The position numbers and the translations under genes are program-made. Below, piece after piece: positions 1 to 48,095 of a DNA stretch of 64,000 bases; the stretch's first letter is position 1, and every line of letters starts with the position of its first letter. The DNA is from Euglena gracilis. Lineage: Eukaryota > Euglenida > Euglenophyceae > Euglenales. Location: contig CP154954.1 of the NCBI GenBank assembly GCA_039621445.1, positions 21,213,681 through 21,277,680 on the forward strand. Reading direction: 5' to 3'. Below the pieces are notes generated by a model that did not search any database, had not been told where the DNA came from, and was given only the letters and a program-made list of their open reading frames with translations.

Positions 1-734
1 GCGGTGATAACAATCGTATGGGGGATGCCCACCGCATGGGGCATAGGTTCATCCTCACCGACCCGGCTCAGGCCGGAGACTCCGAAGCCCCAGCCCCCGA
101 CATCCTCCCCGACCCGGCAGTGACCGGAGGCCCCGCGGCCCTATCCCCCGACATCCTCTGCGACCCGGCTGGGAAGACCGGAGACACCGTTGTTCCACAT
201 CACCATCCTGGAGCCACAACCCCCAAATGGGGTCTTCCACCTTAGACTATGATCGACACCATCCCCAAACTGGGACCCTGCAAGTGACCATTATCGAGCC
301 CACCCCCATCACAGCAGGAGCAGAAGCCGGACCCCCTCATCCCGAAGGGATGCATGCCACATGAAGCAGAATGTCTACAGAAGAGCCCCAGCCCAGTCCT
401 CCCAAGGAAGCATGGACCAGCAGATGCATGCCCTGGCAGGGGGCAGGATGGACATGGCTCTGCTCCAGCTACATCAACAACAGCTACAACACATGCAGCA
501 TATGCAGCAAATGCTGTACATCCAGAACAAGCTTCTGCAGCCAAACTCTCAACACATGCAGCAGATGCTACAGCCCCAACAAAGGCCACCCCAGCCAGAT
601 CCCCAGCCAACTCAACCATACTCACCGCGAGCTTCGACCAGTTCCATAGCAACCACGACAACATCGACCTCGACGTCATCGTCCAACTGCCAAGAGAGAA
701 GACGTGTGACCAGTGTGACCTCACGTACAACGTC
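1..734. other. region of unclear content, possible Q-rich fragment
   Basis: Two overlapping open frames end near 821-840. One (361-840) is rich in Gln, His and Met, with runs such as LHQQQLQHMQHMQQM; the other is Ala/Thr-rich. Neither shows a known domain. The sequence 3' of 735 is a dispersed repeat, so the ORF tail is repeat-derived. The first 240 bases contain a degenerate GACCCGGC-type repeat (ccggagac...catcctc...gacccggc). Confidence 0.3.
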
Positions 735-935
735 ACATACAACCTATTTTTGGAACTTTTGGGTCCAAAAACAGATCCAATTAGGAATTTATCACACTTT
801 TTCGGCAATTTTGATTCCTAATTTGGGTGCCAATTCCTAATTGGGTGCCATTTTTTGGCTCCTACTGGGATGCGGAAACCCTCCATGTGTGGGTCGCGGG
901 GGGGTCGCGGGGGGGGTCGCGGGGTTACACCCCCT
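735..935. repeat. dispersed repeat, copy A of an inverted pair
   Basis: The sequence from about cctatttttggaacttttgg through ggtgccaattcctaattggg to the catgtgtgggtcg block is repeated in reverse complement at about 4800-5005. Identity is high by eye, with small indels. The following GGTCGC / G-run block is also shared. Confidence 0.85.
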
Positions 936-2100
936 GAGCAGGTCATCGGCCAGAAACTAGGGATTTTTGTGTAATGCCATTCCCTTTGGTCAATTTTGGT
1001 GAATTTTTGAAATAGAATACCATGCGGCATGCCTGAAATGGAGGCTATGCAGTCGAGTTCGGGTCCCAAAACCCCCCTCCTCCCCTTGTCTAGTTGAGTT
1101 CGGAACTCGACAAGGGAGATCCGGCAGTAGACTTTGGTCACTTTGACCACCCCCTCCCCCCCCCCTATGGTGAAGTTCATCGTTTGAAAGTTCACTGGGG
1201 GGTCCCGGACCCCCTCCCCCCCCTCTCTGCCTAACCCACCGGTGAACTTCACCGGTGATGTTCACCAAGAGAGCACTTTTTGGCCAAAAATGGACAAAAA
1301 TGACATTTTTGGGCAAGTTTTCGGAAATTTCGATTAAATTCCATGAAGCATCGGCCTCGAAATGACCATTTTGAGAGGAAAGGAACAAAATTTCACCCAT
1401 GAAAATTTCACCCCCAACCATCAAAACAGTGAACTTCACCGGTGTACTTCACCGGTGAACTTCACCGCCAAAAGTACCCCCCCCCCTCCTCCCCCGGTGA
1501 ACGTTCACCGGTGAAGTTCACCGGGAGGTCCACAGCCCCCCCCTCGTACTACCTAACCTCCAGGGGGGTCCCTCAATCCCTCAGGGTGGATTAGAGTTGT
1601 AACCCTAACCCTACTCCTTCAAATAACCTCATAAATTCGTTTTGGCCACAGGTTAACGCCATCAGGAATTCTTTTATGCCAAAATTGCACTTTTTATGCT
1701 CCACAGGGTGTGGCCAAGGGTTTGGATGCTTTTGAAAAGGAAAACTATTGAGGTCGTTTCTATCGACCATGTGGTCGGCCCGACCTCCAATGTGGTCGGT
1801 AACCGCAACAGGTCAGCCCGACCTATAGTCAAAAGTCCTTTGAAAAGGGGGGGGGGCGTAATGCGGTACAGTGGCAATTTCTGTCGATCTCCAGAGGTCG
1901 GCCCGACCTCCAGAACTAGCATGGTCAATATTCCGCCCGGGGCTGCAATTTTCGGTGACTTTCAGTGATTTTACGTTAATTTTTGAAATGTTAATGAAAT
2001 GTTAACCAAGTTTTGAATAGTGCTGAGCTCTTAAGGGGACTTGCATGTAATGGAAGGCCGAAAAGACTAGGATTCCAAACTTCACGTTTCTGATATGTTA
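936..2100. repeat. intergenic sequence with GGTGAACTTCACC repeats
   Basis: Many copies of the palindrome-like string GGTGAAGTTCACCGGTGAAC appear at about 1170-1530 and again at 6240-6360 and 6670-6770. They form an inverted-repeat-rich satellite-like element. A short GGTCGGCCCGACC palindrome recurs near 1775, 1820 and 1900. No gene seen. Confidence 0.6.
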
Positions 2101-2109
2101 ACCCCCCCA

Positions 2110-2560
2110 TTAGGGCGGGATTGAGGTTGAGGTTTGGAAAAAAACCTCAACCTCAATGTCAACAACCTCAACCTCAACCTCAACCTCAATGTGACCTCAA
2201 TGTCCAAAATTCAAATAATTGAACTCACAAAAAGCATCGATGGGACCATCTCGTCTTGAAAAAACCTTCCTCAAAGGCAAGTTTGTCAGCTTTTCTGCCA
2301 ATTTGCAACATAAGTGGGTGGAAACAAGAAAAACATTGTGGGTTGGTGATTTAAAACTTGAGATAAGTGACAAACTGCCCAATTTTTGAAAAAATCCATG
2401 TAATTTGCCTCTCTTTGTAACACTTTGTTCAAAGCTTTTTGTCGTTGAATCATTTTCCTTTGTATTTTGGCATTGAGGTGACATTGAGGAAAGATGGAGG
2501 TTGGAAAACCTCAACCTCAACCTCAACCTCAACCTCAACCTCAACCAACCTCAACCAATA
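2110..2560. repeat. CCTCAA hexamer repeats flanking a spacer
   Basis: Runs of (CCTCAA)n occur at about 2145-2200 and 2508-2555, with the opposite strand version (TTGAGG)n at 2122-2140. Open frames over the runs are low complexity (RLRLRL, STSTST) and not genes. Confidence 0.7.
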
Positions 2561-2589
2561 CCAATCCAGCCTTGCCCCCATACACCCCA

Positions 2590-3260
2590 TACCCGTTTTG
2601 TTGGATTTTTTCGACTTTTTTGACGCGTTTTTGATCCAAAGTCAATGGGTTGGCGGCCAAAAACGGGGCTCTGGCGGGGCGAAAAATGCTCATTTTCGGC
2701 TCAAAAACAGTTTTTCCAGGTCCGGGAGGCCAAAAAACATCGTTTTAGGCAAAAAAAATTCGACGTTTTGGGAATTTTTGGGACTTTTTTGACCCGTCTT
2801 TGACCCAGACTCCATAGGTTTCGGGCCAAAAACGGGGTCGGGGGTCGAAAACCGCTCATTTTCGGCCCAAAAACAGTTTTCCCAGGTCCGGGAGGCCCAA
2901 AAACATCGTTTCGGGCAATTTTTTTTAAATTTTTAAATTTTTTGACCCGTTTTTGACCCAAAGTCAATGGGTTTTGGGCCAAAAACGGGGCGCCGGCGGG
3001 TCAAAAAAACGCACATTTTCCACTCAAAAACAGGTTTTCCGGGTCCGGGAGGCCCAAAAACATGGTTTCGGGCAAAAAAATTCGAATTTTTTCAACTTTT
3101 TTTGACCCGAAAATGACCCAAAGTTCATTGGTTTCGGGTTCAAAAAGGGGGGTGGAGGGGTCGAAAAGTGCTCGTTTTCGGTTTGAAAACACTTTTTCAG
3201 GTCCGGGAGGCCAAAAAAAACATGACTTTGGGCCAACAAAATTTTTCGACTATTTTTTGT
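2590..3260. repeat. tandem repeat, about four units of 155-168 bp
   Basis: Each unit contains GACCCGTTTTTGACCCAAAG, ggccaaaaacgggg and GGTCCGGGAGGCC. The last block recurs near 2719, 2887, 3044 and 3199, giving a period of about 155-168 bp. Units diverge from one another. Confidence 0.8.
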
Positions 3261-3599
3261 CCGAAAACGGCCCAGTCTGACAGTGGAAAAGGTTACAAAA
3301 TGTCCCAAATTGGCCGAAAAACGGCCGTATCTCGGGCTTGGCGGGGAGGTGCGGGGAAATCAAAATACCAGTGGGTAGGGAGGGCGTCCCAAAGGCTTCA
3401 ATTTTGGTCTCCAGGAATTTCCTTTGATTTTGCATCATTTTCGAGATATTATTGAAAATATCGAGGGAGCACGCCGTCAACCAGCCGTCGGCCAGCCGTG
3501 TGACTCACAGGAAAATGACCCGAGCCAATTCAGAAGTTCGCTGTTGATCTTCCTTCAAGGTCATGTTCATCGTTGGTGGAGGCTGCATATTGCCCATTT

Positions 3600-4562
3600 A
3601 AACCGGCGTTTGAGACGCCGGGTTCAGGACAGAACCGGCGTCCCCCCCCACGGGTTTTACGGACGCCGGTTCTGTCCTAAAACCCGGCGTTAGGAACGCC
3701 GGTTTTGTCCAAAACCCGGCGTCCGGTTTTCATTCCTAAAAATGTCACCAAAAGTGCCCCAAAGTGGCCCTAAGGTGCTGGTATGACTGTTTCAACCATC
3801 TAGGACAATGAATTTTGCCATTTGGGGACCACTGGGGTGGATATCCAAATTTGGTGAAAATTGGCCCAGATTTGGAAATAGAGTACCGTGCATAGTGGAA
3901 AGATCTGATGACCACCGCTGGTCGTCTGTTGAAAAGAGCTTTCGATCGAGGGGTAACTTGGTACCCTAACGTTGCACGCAGCCCGAGATACGCTCGCGAT
4001 CGTCGGATCATCCTGAATCTGAGTCGAAATTTGGGGTAATTTTCAGTGATTTTTGGTTTAAGATGCTGAATAAACCTTACAGAAATGTGTTTTCTCTTCG
4101 AATCGACCACCTGAGGGGTCCTAGGGGGCACCAGAGTTGTGAAATTAGGATTTCCTAGTGACAGAAAATAAGAGATCCAGGCGGCGTGGATGAATTTGGT
4201 GGTGATCGCTAGTCGTCTGATGAAAAGAGCTTTCGATTGAGGGGTGAGTTTGTCCCTCGACTATTGACACAGCCAGAAATACCCTCGCGATCGCCGGAAT
4301 TTGGTGAAATGCAAAGTGGCGTGACATTGCAGATTAGTGGTTGGAAATTGGTCCTGGGAGTGTCCTTTGCCCGAAGGGTGGGGACGCCGGTTCTGTCCTG
4401 AACCCGGCGTCTCTAAAACGCCGCTTTAAACAAGGGGTGGCGGACGCCGGTTCTGTCCAAAACCCGGCGTTCCGGACGCCGGTTCCGTCCTTCGGACGGA
4501 ACCGGCGTCCGGAACGCCGGGTTTTGGACAGAACCGGCGTCCGCCACCCCTTTTTTGTAGTA
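3600..4562. mobile_element. foldback-type element, copy 1
   Basis: The ends carry repeated ACCGGCGTC / GACGCCGGTTCTGTCC motifs in both orientations. The middle (about 3735-4350) shares order and wording with 7200-7800, for example ggtcgtctgttgaaaagagc versus ggccgtctgtagaaaaaggg. Target-site duplication is not clear. No transposase is encoded. Confidence 0.75.
4432..4552. repeat. perfect 59-bp hairpin, 3-nt loop
   Basis: Arms 4432-4490 and 4494-4552 are exact reverse complements, checked base by base, around the loop ttc. The arms are built from ACGCCGGTTCTGTCC and its complement. It lies at the right end of the foldback element. Confidence 0.95.
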
Positions 4563-4799
4563 GAAGTCATTTTTCGTCAATTTTTGTGAATTTTGCCAAT
4601 TTTGGACCTTTTTAACCAATTTTGACCTTTTTGGCCTATTTTTGGGTCATTCTCTTGTCATTGTGAAGAATTTTTGTCCACAAATTAATTGAATAACAAA
4701 AATTGCTCGCAACTGGTGTCCCATTTTTAATGGACTGGCAAAACTTACTTGATAATGAACAAAAAAAAGCTCAAATTTTGTGTGAAATGGAGGGTGTGT

Positions 4800-5005
4800 C
4801 CCCTATGCCCCCCCCCTGCGACCCCCCCCCCCGACCCACACATAACACATGGAGGGTTTCCGCATCCCAGGAGGAGCCAAAAATGGCACCTAATCAGGGA
4901 TTGGCACCAAATTAGGAATCAAAATTGCCAAAAAATGTGTGATAAATTTCTAATTCAATCTATTTCTAAACCAAAAGTTCTAAAAATAGGTCCCAACTGA
5001 CATTG
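4800..5005. repeat. dispersed repeat, copy B of an inverted pair
   Basis: Reverse complement of 735-935; see that entry. It abuts the hAT transposase fragment. Confidence 0.85.
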
Positions 5006-5043
5006 TATGTGAGTTGGGACCTATGAGTTAGGACCTATGTGAG

Positions 5044-5346
5044 TTGGGACACCTGGGCAAGCAAGTGGCACGAACGTTCTACTCCCTCAATCTGGCCTTC
5101 CATGCCATTGGTGACCCTCAATTGAAACACTTGTTCAATGTCGTTGCCCCAGGCCAGGTGACAGCATGCCCAACTGCTTTCCTTTGCAGAGCTGTGACCT
5201 GGTCCTGGTTTCCAGCTGCCAAGCTCGAGGAAGCTGGGAAGAGAGTTCCTTGACGAGATCTATGCAGAGCAACGAGCTGCCTTGAAGGAGGAGTTGATAT
5301 GCGAGAAGGAACAAGATGACCCAGAATTTCACCAAGTTGTTGTGTA
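5044..5346 (+). pseudogene. hAT-family transposase fragment
   Basis: The first part reads GKQVARTFYSLNLAFHAIGD, PQLKHLFNVVAPGQ. After a short GT-AG intron (about 5157-5213) it continues LPSSRKLGREFLDEIYAEQR, AALKEEL and stops at taa near 5344-5346. The order ARxFY...PxF...L.P.y..PSR..L is typical of hAT transposases before the RNase H core. The DDE core is not present. It may be the remains of an autonomous partner of the hAT-like MITEs in this window. Confidence 0.7.
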
Positions 5347-5589
5347 ACATGATGCATGATTTCAGCCGTAGATCACTGCCGACAGACATTTTTCTTTGGG
5401 CGCGATGACCATGTACCCAATTTTCTGCTCTCACCCCCCCCCCCCCCGGAGGGATCGGCACACCTCACCCAGTCTAGAAATGTCTTCATTGAAGCACAAT
5501 AATTTCATGAACAATTCAACCACTGCCAAAACTCAGAAGTGAAAATGGTTTAAAGTCTTGTTTTTACCATGTACAATATTGGTAATCAG

Positions 5590-37298
<31,709 letters not shown>

Positions 37299-38746
37299 AC
37301 TGCCCCGGTGAGCAATTGGCCACCACATGGGTACGTGCACCATCTTGCCTCCAGTTCTGTGTTTTGCCTGCCCCGCTGTACCATATCGCCCCATGCCAAC
37401 CTCACCCTGATGACCTTGGCAACACAGTCGTGACCCTTGGAGCCTGAATGGCTCAGCAGTTTCCTCGAACTCAGTGGGTCGAGGAAAGGGGTCCCCCCCC
37501 CCCCCAACCTGCCATGGGGAGTCCAGACCAACCCCGGGGGGTCCGACCCTCCAAATGCCCATTCATCGAACCCTGCTCCCTCGTGATGCACCACTCCCCC
37601 CAACCCACGGGTTTTGTGCTGTTAAAACGCTTCATTTTATTGTATTGAGTCCAATGCACCCCACCAGGCAATCATCAAATTAAGCTTATGCTGGTGCTTT
37701 GTGCTCCCAGGGGGAGGGGGCGTTTCCTTAATATTTTTGGAGTGATGCTTTTTTCCCTTGGAGTGACATTTATGGCATGAAGCGGAGGGGGTATGTGTGG
37801 GGGGTGGTGTGGGGGGGGGGTGGTTAGGTGTTGTGTGTGGCTGGTTGCACAGGAAAGGGATCTTGTTATCTTGGTTTGGGGGCAGGGTATTTCTTAAGCC
37901 GGAGGGAACCCCATCCCTGGGGAGGGGTCCAGCCAGCCAGCAGCTCAAATCCACCAAATCGGGGCTGGGAGCCCCCCCCCCAGGGGGTCGAGTGAAATAA
38001 AGTTGGGTCCAGCCCAGCCGGAGGCCTGGCCAGCCGGCCGCAGGCTGGTCAGCCAACTGGGCTGCCCAGCTCACCTATCCCTGCATTTTTTTTCTCATCA
38101 CAGCTTCCTTGCCCTCAATGTCTGGCACATGCACTAGCTCCATCCATCAAAATGTCGAGAAGGCAAAACTTTTTCAGAAAATTTTGTTTTTTTATCGACC
38201 CAGCCCAGCACAGCCCCCTCCAGCCCCGGACCCCCCTTCCCCCCCCCCATCCCCCAGGGGGGGGGTCCAGCCAGCAGCTCGTTTCCAGCCAGCAGCCTTT
38301 TTTCTGGCTGGAGGCTGGACGCCCCCCCCCCCGGGGTCTTTAAGAAATCCCCTGTTTGGGGACCTGCCCCCCCCCTGACGAGGCAGAAGGCCAAGTAAGT
38401 CAAAAAAAAAACGACGCCAAAAATGTGTGGTGTAGCGTGGGGGGATGTGGGGGTGCGGGGGGAGGGGGTAGTGTGGGGGGAGTGTGGGGTATGTGGGGTA
38501 TTGTGCTTTCCGCCATCACCTACACAAAGGAGTGCGTGATTGGTGGTTTGGTGCCGATACCTGACCTTTGACGCCGCAATGTGATCTGACGTCCGGGACT
38601 GTTTTGGGCTTCTGAATTCGCGGGCATCCCCCAAGTGCACCGCCTCGGGTTCCCTCTGCGTGCCAGCCAGTTCTTGGGATGATGCCTGCCCCCCCCTCCC
38701 CCTGTGCCGCCCGCCTCCAACCAGCCACCCCACCCCGCCCGCCGGG
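37299..38746. other. intergenic region
   Basis: Lies between the GH31 stop and the start of the DUF4397-like gene. It holds an hAT-like MITE and G-rich sequence. No clear poly(A) signal or promoter was identified. Confidence 0.5.
37883..38354. mobile_element. hAT-like MITE (472 bp) with 8-bp target duplication
   Basis: Flanked by TTTGGGGG (37875-37882) and TTTGGGGA (38355-38362). Starts cagggtatttcttaagccgg and ends gtctttaagaaatcccctg. Its interior closely parallels 27647-28098. Confidence 0.88.
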
Positions 38747-45643
<6,897 letters not shown>

Positions 45644-45742
45644 GTGGGGCCGGTAGGCAGCGGGAGAGCCCCCCCCCCCCCCCCCCCCGCCGAACCCCCC
45701 AACGTTCCACCTCAGCCCCCAACCTCTCTCCCTCTGAGCCGC

Positions 45743-45799
45743 AGAGCTGTGTGGGCTCCGGGGGTTCTCTGGCTGCCGAGGACACCGCTCTGACGATAG
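45743..45799 (+). CDS. weak exon candidate
   Basis: Lies between gagccgcag and GCC|GTGAGA. In the phase that follows 45643 it reads AVWAPGVLWLPRTPL and a stop, so it could be a C-terminal exon. Support is only the splice sites. Confidence 0.25.
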
Positions 45800-47425
45800 C
45801 CGTGAGAGGATGCCAGAGGGAACGCCTGGGTTTCCAACACCCCTTTTGGCAGTCACGGATTGGATGATGGCGGGGTTTGAGGTCTGGACCTCCCAAGGAT
45901 TGGAAGAGCCGGAGGGGCTGTCTTTGGGAAAGGCAGTTGATTCTGCATTTTCCACTGGTTCCCTGATCACCCACGATGGAACTTCCTCACGAGCCGCACT
46001 GCATCAATAAAATTTTATTTTTTTCCAGCAACAAAAATCTCCAGGGCTGCTTTTAAGGGTGCTTTTTTACCTGAGAGACATTTTAGAAAGGGTTGACATA
46101 TGAACGAGGCATTATTGATGCAAGACCCCCCCACCCCACCGCCCCCGGCAAAGCAGTTCCTTTGTTCTGCCAACATGATTTTTACTGACAATTTTTTTTT
46201 CATGCCCAGGAAGCGAACCCCTCCCTGTTCTCCACAAGATATGGGAATCAGTGGGGTGTTTGATGAATTATGGATCTTTTTTTTGGGATGGGTAGGTAGT
46301 TTAAGTATTTTTTTTTGATTTGTATTGTGGTGTTAATTAATTGTTTAATTGTAGTATTATTTTTCTTAATTTATTTTTAATTTGCACATTGTCTCTGTCT
46401 TGAGCTTCCTGCTCTCCTTCTCCTGCATCTTGCCATCCGCTGGACCATCTTCTGTACAACTCGACGCTGATATATATTTTCTGCACCAAACCTATACTCC
46501 TCGCTCACATCAAGGTTTGACATTGATCCGGAGGCAGATCGTTCCAGTCTATGGGCAACACGGCTCCGAGAGGTGCCTGTGACAAAACATTTCATTATTC
46601 TTCATCACCGACCATCTTTCTCTGAGGTGAAGGCTTTAATTATTATTTTGAAGTAGAAATACCATTTTCGCTTTGCTCGGTGTTTATTGGCCCTACGCAC
46701 CGTGATTTTCCAATTTTGTCTAATTTCCCCCAGCTGCAATTCACTCCCCACCCCGCCCCCCAAATTCATTGGTGCTTTCAACTGACATCGATGTGAATTG
46801 TTCCTCAGATCATACAGCAACAGCGGCAAAGCCAAATTCGATCCTTTTCAACATGGCGAACTTGACACTTGACTGTTAAGTTGGAATGAAAATTCCAAGT
46901 GACGTCCACGAAGCTGGCATTTTTTGAAAGCACCGTGTTTTTCTCCCAGAACCCTCGTGAAAGTCATCTCCAAAGGCGCATTGAGCTTTGTCAACCGTCA
47001 ACCCAATTGTGCTTTACTGACAAACCCTGGGAGAACCATCTGACCCACTGCTTTTGCTTCTTCGCACGTGCTCCGCACCATTGCCCTCAAATCATTCTGA
47101 CGTTTGCCCCCTCAACCCGCTGCCTTGACCCTCGTTTCGAACAGTGGAGTGCACTTTGTGTTGTGATGATTACTCTGAATTCATGGAAGTGGGATTGACT
47201 CCCCATCCCATTTTGGGGCTTTGCGGCCAAATCACTTCCAAAGGCGCCTAAGGTGATGTAAAAATGGGGAGGGCGGGTTGAGGGGAGGTCGACCCCACCC
47301 ACCACCCATTCATCCAAGCACAGATTAAGCTTTCAGGTTCGAAACCGCCGAAGTGCATGTTCCCCTTCCCCTGGTGGTGGTGGTTAATTTCTGCATTTTT
47401 TTGCACACCGATGCATATTGTATAA
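45800..47425. other. probable intergenic or intron sequence
   Basis: No convincing exon. A minus-strand frame at 46377-46595 (RRVVQKMVQRMARCRRRRAG) and a plus frame at 46737-46870 are open but show no domain. AT-rich at 46320-46400. Confidence 0.4.
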
Positions 47426-47426
47426 G

Positions 47427-47430
<4 letters not shown>

Positions 47431-47500
<70 letters not shown>
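47431..47500. repeat. (GT)n microsatellite
   Basis: Pure GT repeat. Confidence 0.97.
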
Positions 47501-47502
<2 letters not shown>

Positions 47503-47787
47503 CGCGTGCCCCTGGGGTTATAAGTGGTGGCAAGTTCACTCCTTGGGCCTGTGGCAGAGCAACATCCCGGTCCTCGCACCTTCTTTCTTTTGTTGGCTTT
47601 TTTTGGGGGGGACGACACTCGTGTGTGTGTGGGGCGCATTAGCAGAATTTTCGGGCCGCCGCATCACTTGTCCTGCTGGGGGCCAAGCCCAACTCTCCCT
47701 ACTGTGTCTTTCGCCTCCACCAGCACCGCCGGCAGCCACTGACCCACAGTCAGTGCCCAGGGAGGGAGGCCGAACCTGACAACTTAC

Positions 47788-47881
47788 CACACGTCACACG
47801 TCACACGTCAGAAGTCACACGTCAGACGTCACACGTCACACATCAGGCGTCAGACGTCACACGCCACACGCCACACGCCAC
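47788..47881. repeat. CACACGTC tandem repeat
   Basis: About a dozen 7-8 bp units cacacgtca / cagacgtca / cacgccaca. Confidence 0.9.
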
Positions 47882-48005
47882 CTTCCATCTGGGGTGACCC
47901 AACAGGGCACCAACCCCCCGGGGCAGCCAACGGATGCCAACGTATGCCGGGCGGCCAGCCTGGTTTGCCCCGGCCCTGCCCGCCTTGTTGTGCCCCCCAG
48001 CATCG

Positions 48006-48095
48006 ATGCCCACACCGGGGCCGCCCGCCCTGCTCCTCGCCCTCCTCCTGACCCTGGCCTCTTGCGGCAGTGGCGGGCCTGGGCCCCCCTCCAGG
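48006..48095 (+). CDS. methyltransferase gene, exon 1 (signal peptide)
   Basis: The ATG at 48006 opens MPTPGPPALLLALLLTLASC then GSGGPGPPSR. This is a short N-region, a Leu/Ala-rich core and a likely cleavage near LASC. The donor AGG|GTTTGA is in phase 0. Confidence 0.65.

Larger units (their letters stand above)
3465..4800. repeat. dispersed repeat interrupted by an insertion
   Basis: The flanks (3465-3599 and 4563-4800) match one continuous stretch at 14878-15270. Shared strings include ggccagccgtgtgactcaca, ggtcatgttcatcgttggtg and agtcatttttcgtcaatttt. At 15040 the two flanks are joined directly (gcccatttgaagtcattttt), whereas here about 960 bp (3600-4562) intervenes. Confidence 0.85.

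Noticed and set aside
361-840. Gln-rich open frame as a transcription-factor-like gene
   Set aside because: Another frame over the same bases is equally open, and the 3' third is a dispersed repeat; no domain seen.
2590-3260. CRISPR-like array
   Set aside because: Units are 155-168 bp, divergent and without spacer structure; the DNA is eukaryotic.
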